DNA from: Lineus longissimus | Taxonomy: Eukaryota > Nemertea > Pilidiophora > Heteronemertea > Lineidae | DNA: 64,000 bases | Direction: 5' to 3' | NCBI RefSeq assembly: GCF_910592395.1 | Contig: NC_088318.1 | Location: 15,500,349 to 15,564,348 of the forward strand | In this document: piece after piece, positions 1-15,535 of the stretch | How positions within the stretch are numbered: the first letter of the stretch is position 1 | Layout of the letters: every line of letters begins with the position of its first letter | The notes under the pieces: generated by a model | What the model was told of the DNA's origin: nothing | The model's database searches: none | What the model saw: the letters and a program-made list of their open reading frames with translations, nothing else | Program-made: the position numbers and the translations under genes

Positions 1-242
1 GCCTGTAGTAATAGGAATGAGATTAAAAATCCCAAGTGCCTAAGCTAGACATGATGTCAACCTCATTTTGAAGTATGATGATGCATTTAGTCCATACTAG
101 TGTTGATGATTTTGCTCTTAACAAGGAGTATAGTTCCCCATGACCAGGTTACAAAATATGAGGGTAGCCTTCCACTGTATTGACAGTACTGAACAATGCA
201 ACTATGGCTGGATAACTAACCATGACAATGTCTTCCTTGCAG

Positions 243-428
243 GCTCTTGAGAAGCTGTTGCCTCCTCGACCAACCGTTGAAATCCCCGAGGGAGAACACG
301 TAGAAGAAGTTGACCTAATGGACTACAGTCCAAGTTCAAATGATCGTGAAAGACGCGGTGAGGCCTACCACGAGGATGACGACGATGATGAACATGGTGG
401 TCCACGGGTACAGTGTGCTCATCAATAG
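243..428 (+). CDS. DNAJA2: DnaJ homolog subfamily A member 2-like, terminal coding exon (partial gene)
   Basis: Last coding exon of a type I Hsp40 co-chaperone; earlier exons lie left of the window. The exon follows a TTGCAG acceptor ending at 242 and reads LEKLLPPRPTVEIPEGEHVE, then an acidic stretch and a C-terminal CAHQ before TAG at 426-428. The LLPPRP segment and the CaaX-type end (CAHQ) match the tail of animal DNAJA2. Family knowledge: type I DnaJ proteins deliver unfolded clients to Hsp70 in the cytosol and stimulate its ATPase; the terminal Cys is farnesylated, which tethers part of the pool to membranes. DNAJA1 has a similar tail but a different CaaX sequence, so DNAJA2 is preferred. 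The J-domain and zinc-finger exons are not in this window, so nothing can be said about them. Confidence 0.88.
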   Translation, partial: ALEKLLPPRPTVEIPEGEHVEEVDLMDYSPSSNDRERRGEAYHEDDDDDEHGGPRVQCAHQ

Positions 429-2725
429 TCCTGAACTATGCTACTGGATATTGGACTATAGTAATGGACTATTCCACAAACAGTCTGTATATAATCGTAG
501 AACACCTACTTCAACTTGCAAAAATGATGCTTGCTGAGAATTGTTTGGCTGGCAAGATAATGGTTCTGTTTTTTTGGGATGACATATTGTGTTTTTTTGA
601 AAGTCAGAACCCTATAAAACCAGGATGGGGTAGCAGAAAGCATGAGGAACCCGAGATAATGTTGTCCTTGTAACTGAAATTATGAGTTTTGTAAATTCAT
701 CTTGGTTGTTATTAAGGACATTGAAGTCCGGTAAATCTGTATCACAGTGTTGCCATTAACCTGTCAAATTTGGTTGGTTGCAGCAAGAATGGGACATGAG
801 TGCCAGGTGGGCAAAACTCCCACTATTCCTTGAAATCTGAATTGGACTATCTGAGATCCTGTAAAATAAATCCGGTGGTCATGGTGTGCCGTGGTGTGTA
901 ACCAAAATATTCATGAATTAAGAAGTTTATTGGTTTATGGTGTACAGTGTAAGCTAGATTGACACGATGACTCACAGGACCGGTGATAGTTTACATAGCT
1001 GAGAAGTGGTTTTTGACAGTTGAATAGGATCACAACGCCTTATCGTTTGCTTCATCCGAAATTGCTGAATATGTTGTTGTGGTTTGTTTCTTTTCTGCCT
1101 ATTGCCTTTATGAAATATTTCACTGGTCTAGTCAGGTTGGTAATGCATTATCTTAATTTAAAAGAAGCATGCCCCTGAGTAGAATGAACTACAATTAATG
1201 CTTTGTTAAGAGTTTAAAGTAGAATTGTTCTTGAGTAGAAGGGTATCAAATGCACCTTCTTCTAGCAACAGCAGCAATCAAAATGTAAATATGGTGTACC
1301 GGGTATTTTATTTTCATTTTGTTGATGTTATCGGTTTTGTGGATGGTCTTTTGTTGTGTAATCTTTCAGTCGATGCTCTTTGGCTTGAAATGTTCTATGA
1401 CACGCCAGAGAAAATGCTTTTCTCACAGGTATGAAAGTTGGCCATCAGTCAGAAAATTGTTACCCTTTTCCACTGTGGTTGTTTCCCATTAGGTCAAAAA
1501 ATGACAAAACAGTGCAGATTTTACAATTTTGTTGTTTCCACACTGACAAAATCCGCTTACTCCAGAAGTGAAAAGTCTTCTGTTTCCTTGCGTTGAGTTG
1601 CATCTTGCAACCTCAATTCCAGCTTAATTTTATCTTTCCATTGTGAATTAATTCAGAGTGTTATTTGTTTAATTTGACAGAGTCTGAGTTTGATGTCTCA
1701 AAGATCATATGGATTTCATATTTATTGGAGTCCGACTAACTTTTTCTTAGCACCTGTGCTGAATAATTATTGTGTTGATTGATTAATTCGTATCTTATTT
1801 TCACTCGGGGCCTGAGCTTGGTCACCACAAACATTTAGGCATAATCTAGCGAATCAGCTTGTTGAATTTCTGTGGCTAATGCATGTTCAAATTGGCAGTG
1901 TTAACTACAGGTTTCGTGAACAAAATATCGGCACAGGTTTTGCTAATTGGGTGGTGAGCACTTTGGAACCTCTTTCAATGTTCAGGCTGGATAGTTTAAT
2001 GTTCAGGTTGGATAGTTTGATTAGTTCAGAGTCCGCTTAATTGGCCGAACTGGCCCACAGCAGATGCCTCTGTTAGTTTTATCATAACTTTGAAGAACAA
2101 AAGTACGGTTATTTTATATAGAAGAACCATTTCAATTTCTGTTAACTTGCTGTGTTCCTTGATGTGTTGTGGTCAAATTCGCAAAGTAAATGGTTGCAAA
2201 CATCACCTGATCCACAGTCGTACCCTGCATGCCTCATCATCATGTAAATTTATCCATTTTAATTGTTGACAGTGGCTGTAACATTAACCTGCACCTAATG
2301 TATCCTGGTATCTTAATGAACAAATTTTAAGTATTTAGAACCAGAAATGCATGTGTTTAGTTTTCTTCTTGGCTCATTGGCTGACAAGGGTGCTATTATT
2401 GATAGATTGCAGATATCTTGCTAGCTAATAGTGTCCCTGTTAATCTAGCACCCTGCTTCTATTTCCACTCGCTTGCCATCTGATTGAGTTAGTAGAGGTG
2501 TCGTATGGCAAACATGTCCCAGGTACCTTCAGCAGCATACTTTGATTATCTACATGTAACGACTTCTATGCATACTGTTGTCTGGATTGGATCCACATTT
2601 CTGATACCCATGGGCCAGAAAACAAGGCAGATATTGCCCACAGTAATAACACTTGTGATAATAAAGCAAACACAAAAGAAAAGATGTACATGAAGAGCGA
2701 TGACTTTAATTCTGAATTAGTTGTC
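429..2725. other. DNAJA2 3' UTR followed by gene-free DNA
   Basis: The 3' UTR probably runs to just after an AATAAA at 865-870. From there to the stop codon of the protease gene on the other strand I see only short random reading frames, AT-rich sequence and no recognisable RNA gene or mobile element. Confidence 0.5.
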
Positions 2726-6194
<3,469 letters not shown>

Positions 6195-6321
6195 GATTGT
6201 GACCACAGCTTGCTGGACTTAGCTACCGTAAGAATGGTCCAAGTTGTGACATTGTTTCCTTATCATTGGCCTATCCGCACAGTTCACCTTCTTTCCCACC
6301 TGTCAACCATGCCTCGATTTC

Positions 6322-6460
6322 CATCGATGATCTACTTTAGAAATACGCCAAGAGAATAATTTGATGATATGTCACGAATTTTCCCCATCGATAATCTACT
6401 TTAGAAATACGTCAAGATAATGATTTGTTGATATGGCACGATATGTGTCGAATTTTCTTC
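6322..6460. repeat. imperfect direct duplication of about 65 bp
   Basis: The words ATCTACTTTAGAAATACG, CAAGA and AATTTTC recur in the same order in two adjacent blocks (about 6322-6386 and 6387-6460) just upstream of the protease start. It looks like a local tandem duplication in the protease/LDLa-gene intergenic region; no function is implied. Confidence 0.6.
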
Positions 6461-7168
6461 TCTATTTCAGAGTAACTAGAGTTTGAAATGTCCTGTGAAT
6501 ATAAATGTCCGGCGGTAACAAAGGAATCTGCTGAGGTGTTGACGGACATAGTCTCTATCGGACCATATAGTACCATAATCCTTCAGAATACAATAGGGCC
6601 GGACACTTTTCCTCGGGGACAGTCTCGACTGCAACACCGGCGACGACAGCATCAAGTTTAGTCGATACAACGGGAGAAACGACGACAACAGGAGAAAAAT
6701 CTGACAGCAAAAATAAACGTGTTGAAAAAAGTCAGTCCATTTAATCCCGAATTTTCCAAATGTACATGAAAATCATGTAATTATTTATGTGCATAAGGTA
6801 ATTAACAACCTATTCGTGCTCTACACCAAGAAGAACTTGCCTAAATCTGATGTCTTAACTAAGAAAACTCGTTTGTTTTTACTGTCTGACCACTGCCAGG
6901 CCCAGGGTACAGACTCTCGCTCTGGTTGTTTGGCAGAGTGCCATCTAATTTTCTGAAATATTTTACAATAAACAAGATAAGAGGGGAACTTGGGTATGTT
7001 AAACCTACAAGTTTGTGGTGATGATGTCAGATCAGAGTCGGAGATTGTTCTGAACCGATTTCTAACTTGAGAAGTGTTTTTGCATGTATTGTGTGCAGAT
7101 GCCAGATATGGATGCAAAAATAATCTTTAAATACGATCCTGGAATGTTTGGTGACTCTTCTTTTTCAG

Positions 7169-10100
7169 ATTCCGTGCAATGAACATCATGACTTGTAATG
7201 ATCAGTATGAATGTACTGATGGCTCTTGCCAAGATTTTGCTGAGTTCTGTCGTAAGTTGTCATGTCTCTTTTTGTCTCATAACAACTAGCAAAAAACTTG
7301 GATGTGACGGTCCAAGGTCCATGACTACAGATCTAAGCAAACCATTCAATGATGAATAAACAAGTGCATGGAAGACATCTTGAAGGATCAGAACTATTTT
7401 GTCTCGGTGTCCTTGTACCTTGTGTAAGCGGAATCCTATGTCCAGGTGTGCAGAAGTTGGCAATGGACTCCTCTTCCTTGCTGAGCATGGGGTTGCTAGG
7501 ACAATTTGTGCCAAACTGCAATGGAGGTTATTTCAATTTCTTTTTCACGATTATCTGAAAATGTGAAAAAGAAAATGGAAGGTACACCAATATTTGAAGG
7601 TTACTCTACACTATTGTTTGTGTGTTACAGGTTCTACTCATCCAGGATGTAAGCCAACTTACACCCGCTACTGGTGTATCCATGAACAATTGTGCCGCAA
7701 TGATGACACGGAGTGTCGTAAGTTAATCATAGATTGATTTTACAAATTGTTTTTTACTGGGATATCAACACTTTCATGACTAACTTGTTTTCCAATGATT
7801 TATTATTAGGATCTAAAGCAGGAATAAGGGTGTTTGGGTTGATTAGTAGGACTGGTTAAAATTTCAATCATGGAGCTTTACTTGAATCAAATGTTTTCTC
7901 GTATCTATTGCAGTCCGTCCATGTGGTTTTCGACAAGGTGCCTACAATTATAATGTTACATGCCACACTCATGGACACCGGAATCTCTGTGCAAGACATC
8001 CCAAACATTGCCGTAAGTTGAACAATTTAGATCTGAGTCTGGAATTTCGATGGGGGCCTTGGCTGCAATTTGCTGTTTAGTGAACTGAGTTTGGTTGCTG
8101 CTGGTCTTGTCATTTCTGGTAGATGGCCCCTGACAAATACTTGGAGCGTGGTGGCATTATGGAGTTTCCAGGATTCTCTCAATTGATCTGGAATGACCAA
8201 GTGTAGCAGAGTGTTCGCAATCCTTTGTACTACAAAAAAGTTTCTGGATTAGACGGTTTTTCAAAAGGTGCTTTGAGAATGTTCGAAGCCCTATCTAAGA
8301 ACTTTTTGTGTGGATTATCACGAGGCTTTGAATATAATCTTTTCCGTTTGCAGCTGTTGAGTGCCCTTTCCCGAACATCCATCGCTGCCCATCAGGGGAC
8401 TGTGTGAAGAACGATAACTATTGCTGTAAGTAACTCTTTTTGTTGTTCAATGATTGAAGCTAATAGTGCATGTCGTTGACAGATGAAAAGAGAAATAATA
8501 AGCCCTAATTTTCATTGTTTGTAGTAATCAGCATTCCTCTGCTTGAACTGACATCATAATTCTTTAGGTGATTTATTACAAATGCAATGTTTTAATGCTG
8601 ACACTGATGATATCCCAACTGTTTAGGCATTATCATCACTAGTGCTCGATGGCTTGGATGTCTGAATTCAAAACTATGGATTCGATTTTCTATCAGACAA
8701 GTAAGCAAACTTTTGAAGGGTACCAGTTTTGTTTCATGTCCTTAGGGTTAGATAACTAATTGAATAGTCTCCTTTTGTGAAGTCTTTTCAATATAGCCCA
8801 GCTCTTTTGCCTGTCTTTTAAAAATATATCTGCAATCCTTCATATCCTGTTATCTTTTGCAGTTTATTGCCCGTTTAAACGCTGCGGGGACACTGGGTTG
8901 TGTTACAGTGAGAAGGAGGTCTGTGATGGAATGGCGTTCTGCCAAGACAACACAGATGAGAAAGGATGTACAGATAACTCATTACAGTCGCCTCCGTATG
9001 GCTCAATTGATGTCGGTAGGTTGAGGTTCAATGTTGACAATGCCAACCTCGTCAGTTTGAGTACATTGTGATCAGTTCTCGAAAACATGGAAATATGTTA
9101 ATAACTTTTGTTTAGATCTGTTAGCTTGATGGTATAAACCATTGTTTGAGCTCTATAAATAACAGTGCTGTTGGATTATACGTTAGCATATTCATTCCTA
9201 AAGTTGAGTAAGTCTATATGTGTTCTTTCAGATCCCTGGGTGCTGGCAATTCTCATCGGTGCTGGCATGTTCCTGCTCATAATATTTACGATATGCTGTT
9301 TCCGTACCAGATATGGAAAACGGGGCCGAGGATTTCTGCTCAGTGGTGGTAAGTGCATGAAGTGCGAAGACTGACAAAAATCCGATTCCTCCAAATTTCA
9401 GTCGTCAATAGCAGGGTTATGGTGGTGCGAAATAAGTTCAATTCAGTTTGCATACTTAGGAACAGCTCTATCTCTGGTAGGAACTTGATTCAAAATTCAG
9501 TTTGCATAGCTTTTCCATTAGCTTTATTATGAACCTCTTTGCCTGGAAGGTTAAATGAAGTTTCAGAATACTCATGATAATTGTTGGATTTTGTCCCCTT
9601 TCAGGTCGGAGAACTGGACGAGGCATTTCAACTATTTTACCGGGGCGGGCACAGCTTCAGGTGACACTATGATTATAAATATCTGATAAATCTTCTTCTT
9701 GTCGTGTATAGCTTTCTGTCACCTTTGGGTCAGGCTCAAGGGAACTTGGTCAACTATGCTAGAAATCACTAACTAAAAAGCCTTTATTTGTAGCTGAGAT
9801 TCCAAAATGTTTGGAGTGGAGATCCCACCATGACTTGAACCCACAACCTTAAAGTTATGAGCCAGAAAGCTCTAACTGTTGCCTCTCTGATCTCTCTGTT
9901 GAAAATATCATGAAACCAAAATACAGGTATAGAAATTTGCAATCCAAGTCTGTTTGTCCTGGCCCCTTTGTACATGTAATATTCTTTTATTAATGCATAT
10001 AATTGCTTTTGTACATTTGTTGTTGAAATGGGGAATCCAAAAAATTCACTTGACTCTACCAGTGCCCCGACTTGTTTAGCTTACTATTATTGCCATCTAT

Positions 10101-11639
10101 TGAAAAAGCTGCAACTGCTGTGTTCTAGTTTTAGAATGATTTATTTTAGTTTCTTGGCATGGTTTTCTTCAAAGTTTGATTCATTAGAATGTCCATTAGA
10201 AGTCTTGTGTACGTTCTTGATAGAAAAATATATTCTGCTGTTTTTTTAGTGATTTTACTGAAATAAAATGGTCGAAATAATCAGTGAATGTGTGAATTGT
10301 ACACAAAATGGTGATAGTTTCTCATAAAGATAAGGTTGTGGTGGGTTTCTTGCAGTACAACCTATTCTCTAGCAAAATCAGAAATTCAGACAAAAGTTGC
10401 ACCGCTTCCAGTTCAACTTTATATTGGAACTTTAGCTTCAACTGGAGCGTTTATTTCTAATATGCAGTCGACCCCATGAAACGCACCTGGTACTTTCTTA
10501 GAATGTTTGCACGTCTCTGTTGTATTTTGTAACTGAGTTGCCGCAGGGCGTCTGCCCTTGTGTTTTGCCATGTTGTTGACGTTGCTATTTTTTGCAGAGT
10601 GGGATGATACAGCTACGATTACGCGAAGGTGATGCACGGGAAAGCGTATACATGTACCTGGTAATGCATCATGCAAGCTTGACAAATGGATGAGATCTGC
10701 TGGTTGAACTTTTTTATTGAGAGGTGGCGACCGCATCTGTTTATTTTGTCCTATCGTGATATCAGTCAATCAAGCTATAAATAAACTTATAAGTTGTACT
10801 CGATTCCTATCAAGTCTGACAATTAATTGACCATGATTTATACTTCTGTTTTTTGTGATACCAATAAGTTGTTCAGGTGTTTGAATGACTTTTCCAGGTT
10901 TTAATTTGTTGATTGTTTGTCACAGTTCTACTTGTTGGTAGTCCAGTCCAAAATGTATTTAAAAACATTTTGGATACTTGTTTTCATAGTCCTTTTTAAA
11001 AAGATTCTACACACCAGGGGTAATTTTGGTATGACTTTGTAACAACAGCTGGTAAATATCTGATTAATTGCTTTCAGACATCCCTGATGATGACGCCATT
11101 AGCGATCGATGGCTTGGACACCGTCTTTTTATATCGTGATGAAATGCGACGGAGTAATGAGAGTCCGACGGAGAATCCCTCAGCTGCACCACCGCCATCT
11201 TATACATATGTTATTCAGAATGACGAGAAATTTAAGAAGCCAGAAAATCAGGACCAGATCGACTCTGGAGTAAGTATTCAGACAAAATATGGAGTGGGGG
11301 GAAATGGTTGGTTGCCTGGTTCATTTTATCCTACTAGGTGGGCTTGATAACGGACTGGACTACATCGCTGGCAACCTTGGGCAGGTCAGCATACTTCGTT
11401 GCCATGACATTTGAATGAGACATAAACCTGATGTTTCTAGTACCTGATGTGTCAGCACAAGCATAAGACATTGTCCACGTAAAAACATTGGTCATTACTC
11501 CAATTCGTTCCAAGCCTTGTTTGTAATATTGCCTAACATGTAGATTTATGGACTCAAAACCTTCTTTTTTTTTCAGTTGCCTACTTATGCCGAAGCTGTT
11601 GAAATCCTCTTGGAAAGTTCAAATCGCAGTCCACCATGA
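7169..11639 (+). CDS. LDLa-domain single-pass membrane protein with PPxY/LPxY tail (LDLRAD3/4-like), 5' end missing
   Basis: Coding exons: 7169-7251, 7631-7717, 7914-8012, 8354-8425, 8863-9015, 9232-9348, 9605-9660, 11078-11269, 11577-11639 (TGA). Each of the first five exons encodes a small Cys-rich module and each is a symmetric phase-1 unit. The fifth contains a partial LDL-receptor class A pattern ending CQDNTDEKGC, whose acidic Ca-binding end is the only clear LDLa signature; the other modules have lost it. Exon 6 encodes a transmembrane helix (WVLAILIGAGMFLLIIFTIC) followed by a basic stop-transfer stretch. The cytoplasmic tail carries APPPSY and ends with LPTYAEAV, both of the PPxY/LPxY class bound by WW domains of Nedd4-family ubiquitin ligases. 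Family knowledge: LDLRAD3 and LDLRAD4 have this layout and recruit Nedd4/Itch. About 307 residues are visible; exon 1 enters in phase 2, so an upstream signal-peptide exon exists that I could not find in 6195-7168. Orthology to a named gene is uncertain. Confidence 0.8.
9815..9895 (-). mobile_element. tRNA-derived SINE head (tRNA-Met-like), in an intron
   Basis: Read on the minus strand, this has a B-box-like GGTTCAAGTCA (9831-9842), an upstream A-box-like segment (about 9869-9885) and an anticodon-loop-like CTCATAA between them. The order matches a decayed tRNA-Met-type Pol III promoter. It lies in the long intron of the LDLa-domain gene and is too degenerate for a functional tRNA (no paired acceptor stem found). 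Confidence 0.45.
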
Positions 11640-12055
11640 TAGCAGCTTTCACACCTGGATAAGCTTAAATGCTGGAATTTCATGGTTCTTGATATTTTTT
11701 AAGTTGATTTGGAATATTTTTAAGTGAATTGGAGGACTTTTCTTGTACAGATCATTGGGTTCCTTATGAATGTAAAAATACGGATTTATGAATGGTCCAA
11801 TGTGGATTTATTTCTGTGAACTGAAATTGATTTAGAATACTATTCAGGAGCTGCTTTCTGTAGAAACCATGAATTGTTAATCAGGAGTTTATTTCCATTG
11901 ATTTGTAAAACATTATTCAATATTAATTATAATTATTAATCATGGATGGTGATATGATATGAGCAAGTTTTCATAATAGTGTATAAATGTAAAGAATGTG
12001 AGGTTGCAGAAAAAAGTGATCTGGTTATATTTGATATAATTACTTGTGAGCATTG

Positions 12056-12382
12056 AATAAAATGGCAGTTTGAGTCGCGATTTGATGTCAGATAACATGT
12101 ATAACAAACAATGTTCGTGTTGACATTAATTATCAAGAAACAACGACAATTGACTGAATTGAATGAAAGTGATATCTGATGGTTTTGTGTGGATTAGGAC
12201 CCTGAAAATTTAGAATTTCTTAAGAATAGAGAGGCGTCAAGCCTCCCTGCCTGATCTATTTTGCATTGTTCATTCATGGTTGTTATTCGTTGACAAACCT
12301 CATTGCCTTACTTAATTGCACAAACCTATTTTTATGACTCGGTTGTTATTCCATGTAATGTAATGCTGCAAATACCAATAAA
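12056..12382 (+). promoter_or_regulatory. poly(A) signals of the LDLa-domain gene
   Basis: Two AATAAA hexamers (12056-12061 and 12377-12382) follow the stop codon at 11637-11639 by about 0.4 and 0.7 kb. They give a plausible 3' UTR end; which is used is not visible from sequence. Confidence 0.45.
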
Positions 12383-14385
12383 ACACATGCTGAATTATCT
12401 GCTTATTCACCCTGAGGCATGCAATCAGTGAAAACCTCTCCTAGAATCTCCCACCACCCCTGAGTCAGCCATCTCTCCGAGTGAGTCCCGCCTCAGACTA
12501 GATGCATGGATGGTCCATACAAGGACCTGGTTTAGTGATGCCCTTCAGTTGGAGGCTTGATATGCTCGGAGAAGTGGTTGACCTTGACGCAGAGAAGTGG
12601 GAGACCCTCCGAGAGGTGGTTGCTGCTTCAGGAGTTGTTGATATGGAGTGCCTCTGCTAGACATGGCTGATTCCAACCTAATCAGTGTTCACAGTGTATT
12701 GAATGAAAATCAACATGTGAGGCCCGAATCCACCTTATTTATGAATGAAAAATGTTTAGCTAAAACAGTGTATCGGCTATAAAAGCACTCTTTGGGCCAA
12801 AACCCTGATGGGCTGAAAACTGTTTGAGCTGGAACACTGATTGGAGTAAAACACTGTTACAGGTGTACTTAGCTAGCCTGGACATGTACAGTTTGTATAT
12901 TAACATGATTTTGAGCAAAAAAACATTGATATAGTGGTCCAATTTTACCCGCTTTGTGTAATCCAAATGATAAGTTACATGTATAGTGTGAATTTGTTGT
13001 TGGCATGAAGTTATCTGTTGTTTTACACATACAAATAGAAATACACCTGCTCTTGACAAAAATGTGGAAAGTATTTTGACTGACTATCGGTTCATCTACA
13101 TAAAAAATTGAAATTTGTAAGTTGAATTTGGATGTCAATGGAATTTAGCAAAGGATTGAAGCTATTTTTTCATGGCATAGTTTTTCAGGACTGTTTTGAA
13201 TTATTTCAGTACCTTATTGAGCGTAGCCTGTGCTGCTCAACATCACATACCAAAACGATTAGAAGTTTTAACATTGATTGGGAATTGGTCGAGTGGTTGC
13301 AATTTTCCATCACAATGATACATTACATTGATCTGAGTGTGCAATGTCTCTATTTAGGAAGCATTATCACATCCCGTTTGCTGCTGATTGTCAAATCTCT
13401 TGAAAAATGAGAGCCTTAGAAATTCTTTGGCGTGGCTTACTGCATTTCACTGTGCCTTAGTGTTGTAATTACAATGAAGCTATTTATTGGCTGTTATTAA
13501 GTATCCTTTGTTAGAAGGATGGTTTCTGGTTCCTGATTTAAATACCAGGTCTTGTGAGTATAAATTGCTAAAATGGTAGGGCGGACTTTTCGATTCTCAA
13601 ATGGACCAAGTTGATCTGTTCTGTTCAGGTTTGTGGGTCATTGATAAAATTCAAACATACGAAATAAGAGTTAGTTCAAGTATGCTTGCATGCTCATGGC
13701 TAGGGGAGAGGGGTATGGCTCTGAAGTTTGTTTAAATATTTTATCAATGGCTTGTCGAGGAGTGCTCTAAACCAAAGGGACAATGCATGTGTGCTTTATT
13801 GTGTTTTATTAATGTAATAATATAATTTCCTGAAAATTTATTCTCCTGTAGTCATGTAACCTGATATGTGGTTTCTAATAATCTACATGTGTACTGTCAA
13901 GTTTTTGATCATTCTGAGTGGGGTCAAACAGTATTATGCGTGGAGTTCCTTTAGTTGCCAATAAGGTTACCAATGTTGCCAAAGAGGACTATCCTCTGAT
14001 ATGATCGCACAACTTGAAAAAAATGCCTACAGTATGATTTTCAAAGTTCAACAAGCAAGATGTCTGCAAAAGGTTTGTATGCATCTGAGAGCTCCCCATA
14101 CGCTCAGAAACTCTGTTAAATTCATAATCGCCAGCCTGGTGTTATCTTGAAACACCCCTCCGTTAAAGGTCCATGCTACAGTCATGTTTACCATTAACAT
14201 TAGAATTGAAATAATTTTTGCTTGTTATACATGTAGGCTTTTCCAGAAATAAATGACCACTTGTTCATGAGCCGCTGTGTAAAAACTACTGGGCTGATTA
14301 TTGAAAGGTTTCATCAATAGTCGGCCAGAAGTAAGCGGTACTGAGCAAAAAATGTTCTGTGGTCATTCCGAAAAACCCTGTAGTG
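12383..14385. other. gene-free AT-rich stretch
   Basis: No spliced gene, RNA gene or repeat structure could be supported. A 53-codon open frame at about 12504-12659 has fairly protein-like composition but no splice partners and no recognised family. Confidence 0.4.
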
Positions 14386-14504
14386 TTAAGGGTTGACCAT
14401 AGGCACCACCGTTTTGGCTAGAACTTGAAATCCAAAAGCATCCTCTAATTACTTAAGGATTCCAAGTTCTGGCCAAAATGGTGGTGCCTATGGTCAACCC
14501 TTAA
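14386..14504. mobile_element. 119-bp near-perfect palindrome bounded by TTAA (MITE-like)
   Basis: The left arm starts TTAAGGGTTGACCATAGG and the right arm is its near-exact reverse complement, ending CCTATGGTCAACCCTTAA. Arms are about 48 nt with four or fewer mismatches and a loop of about 23 nt. TTAA lies at both ends, as expected for a TTAA-targeting (piggyBac-like) miniature element, though such elements usually begin CCC rather than GGG. A folded RNA gene is the alternative. Confidence 0.6.
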
Positions 14505-14809
14505 AATAGAAATGAAAAAGTGGATGTAAAAGCTAAAAGTATACCACACCTGAGAGTTGTAACTGCTTCATATAATTGTTGTAAATAGGGAGTAGATTGT
14601 GATTATAGTTAACATAATAAACTCTGTAATCTTTCTAATCAAAGGCGTTCGTTAATTTCATAGTTCAGTGGTACCTCGGAGTACATCAGGACCTAAATGA
14701 CGTAGTGACATATTCATCTATGGATCTCAATCATCTGCCAGTCCCCCTGACAGAGACAGAATATCTCATATGATGGTTCTCTGCTTCCCATTATGACCTG
14801 CATACTGTT

Positions 14810-15535
14810 TGTCACAACCAGTGTCGTCGGTCCATTCCGGCCTATTTGAAGTCCATAAAAATGCCGAAATTGCTGTGATGGGCCTGAAGACACTGGTTGT
14901 GACTAACACCACATCACAGAGACACTTTCCATCTAAGGACTGTTGACAACTTTCGACTTCCCTATCTGACCATTCCACAAGTGTACAGATCTAATGAAGA
15001 ACACAACGATACCCATACTTGGGTAAAGATGGAGTATAACAAGTTTGTCTAATTCACGAACGTGACATGCCCCGTCCATTACTGCATCCCTACCCGTGTA
15101 AAGAAGATTGAGCTCAAAGCAATAACTGCGTCGTTCACGAACGTCAAATGACCTTTCCAGTACCAGAGGGATAGGACTGTAGCATCCACGCACCCAGGCA
15201 CCTCCCAAGTAGTGTGTCACACTGTCCTGGTACAGCTATTGCCCTATCTGACCACAATTGTATCTTACTAGGTGAGAACAAGGACAATGCGCCATGGGAC
15301 GGTTTGTGACACATCCATACCCAAGTAAGGTACAACACAAAACGGACAAAGGATGGTAACAGAACAAAGAATGCGATTTTCCCCAAATGCCACATTCTTC
15401 TGGTAGTCACAGCCAGTGTCGGCCGACCACTCCCACCCGCTTTCTTGTGAGATGGTCAGATAGGGCAATAGCTGCCTTTGATGTTCTGGTCTCAAAGCTT
15501 TTTTGAAGCTACCAAACTTCAGTTTGGTAGCTTCA
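14810..15535. repeat. cluster of nested inverted repeats
   Basis: At least three arm pairs: GTCACAACCAGTGTC (14810-14824) with GACACTGGTTGTGAC (14889-14903); CAGCTATTGCCCTATCTGACCA (about 15231-15252) with its complement at about 15450-15472; and a perfect 15-bp-arm palindrome around TGAAGCTACCAAACT at 15504-15535. Variants of CACTGGTTGTGACT recur at about 15411 and 15660. Probably one or more decayed foldback elements. Confidence 0.6.

Noticed and set aside
12504-12659. 53-codon plus-strand frame with protein-like composition
   Set aside because: No splice partners, no recognisable motif, and isolated in repeat-rich DNA.
14386-14504. Calling the palindrome a pre-miRNA
   Set aside because: Arms are longer and more perfect than usual and TTAA bounds both ends, so a transposon origin is simpler without small-RNA data.
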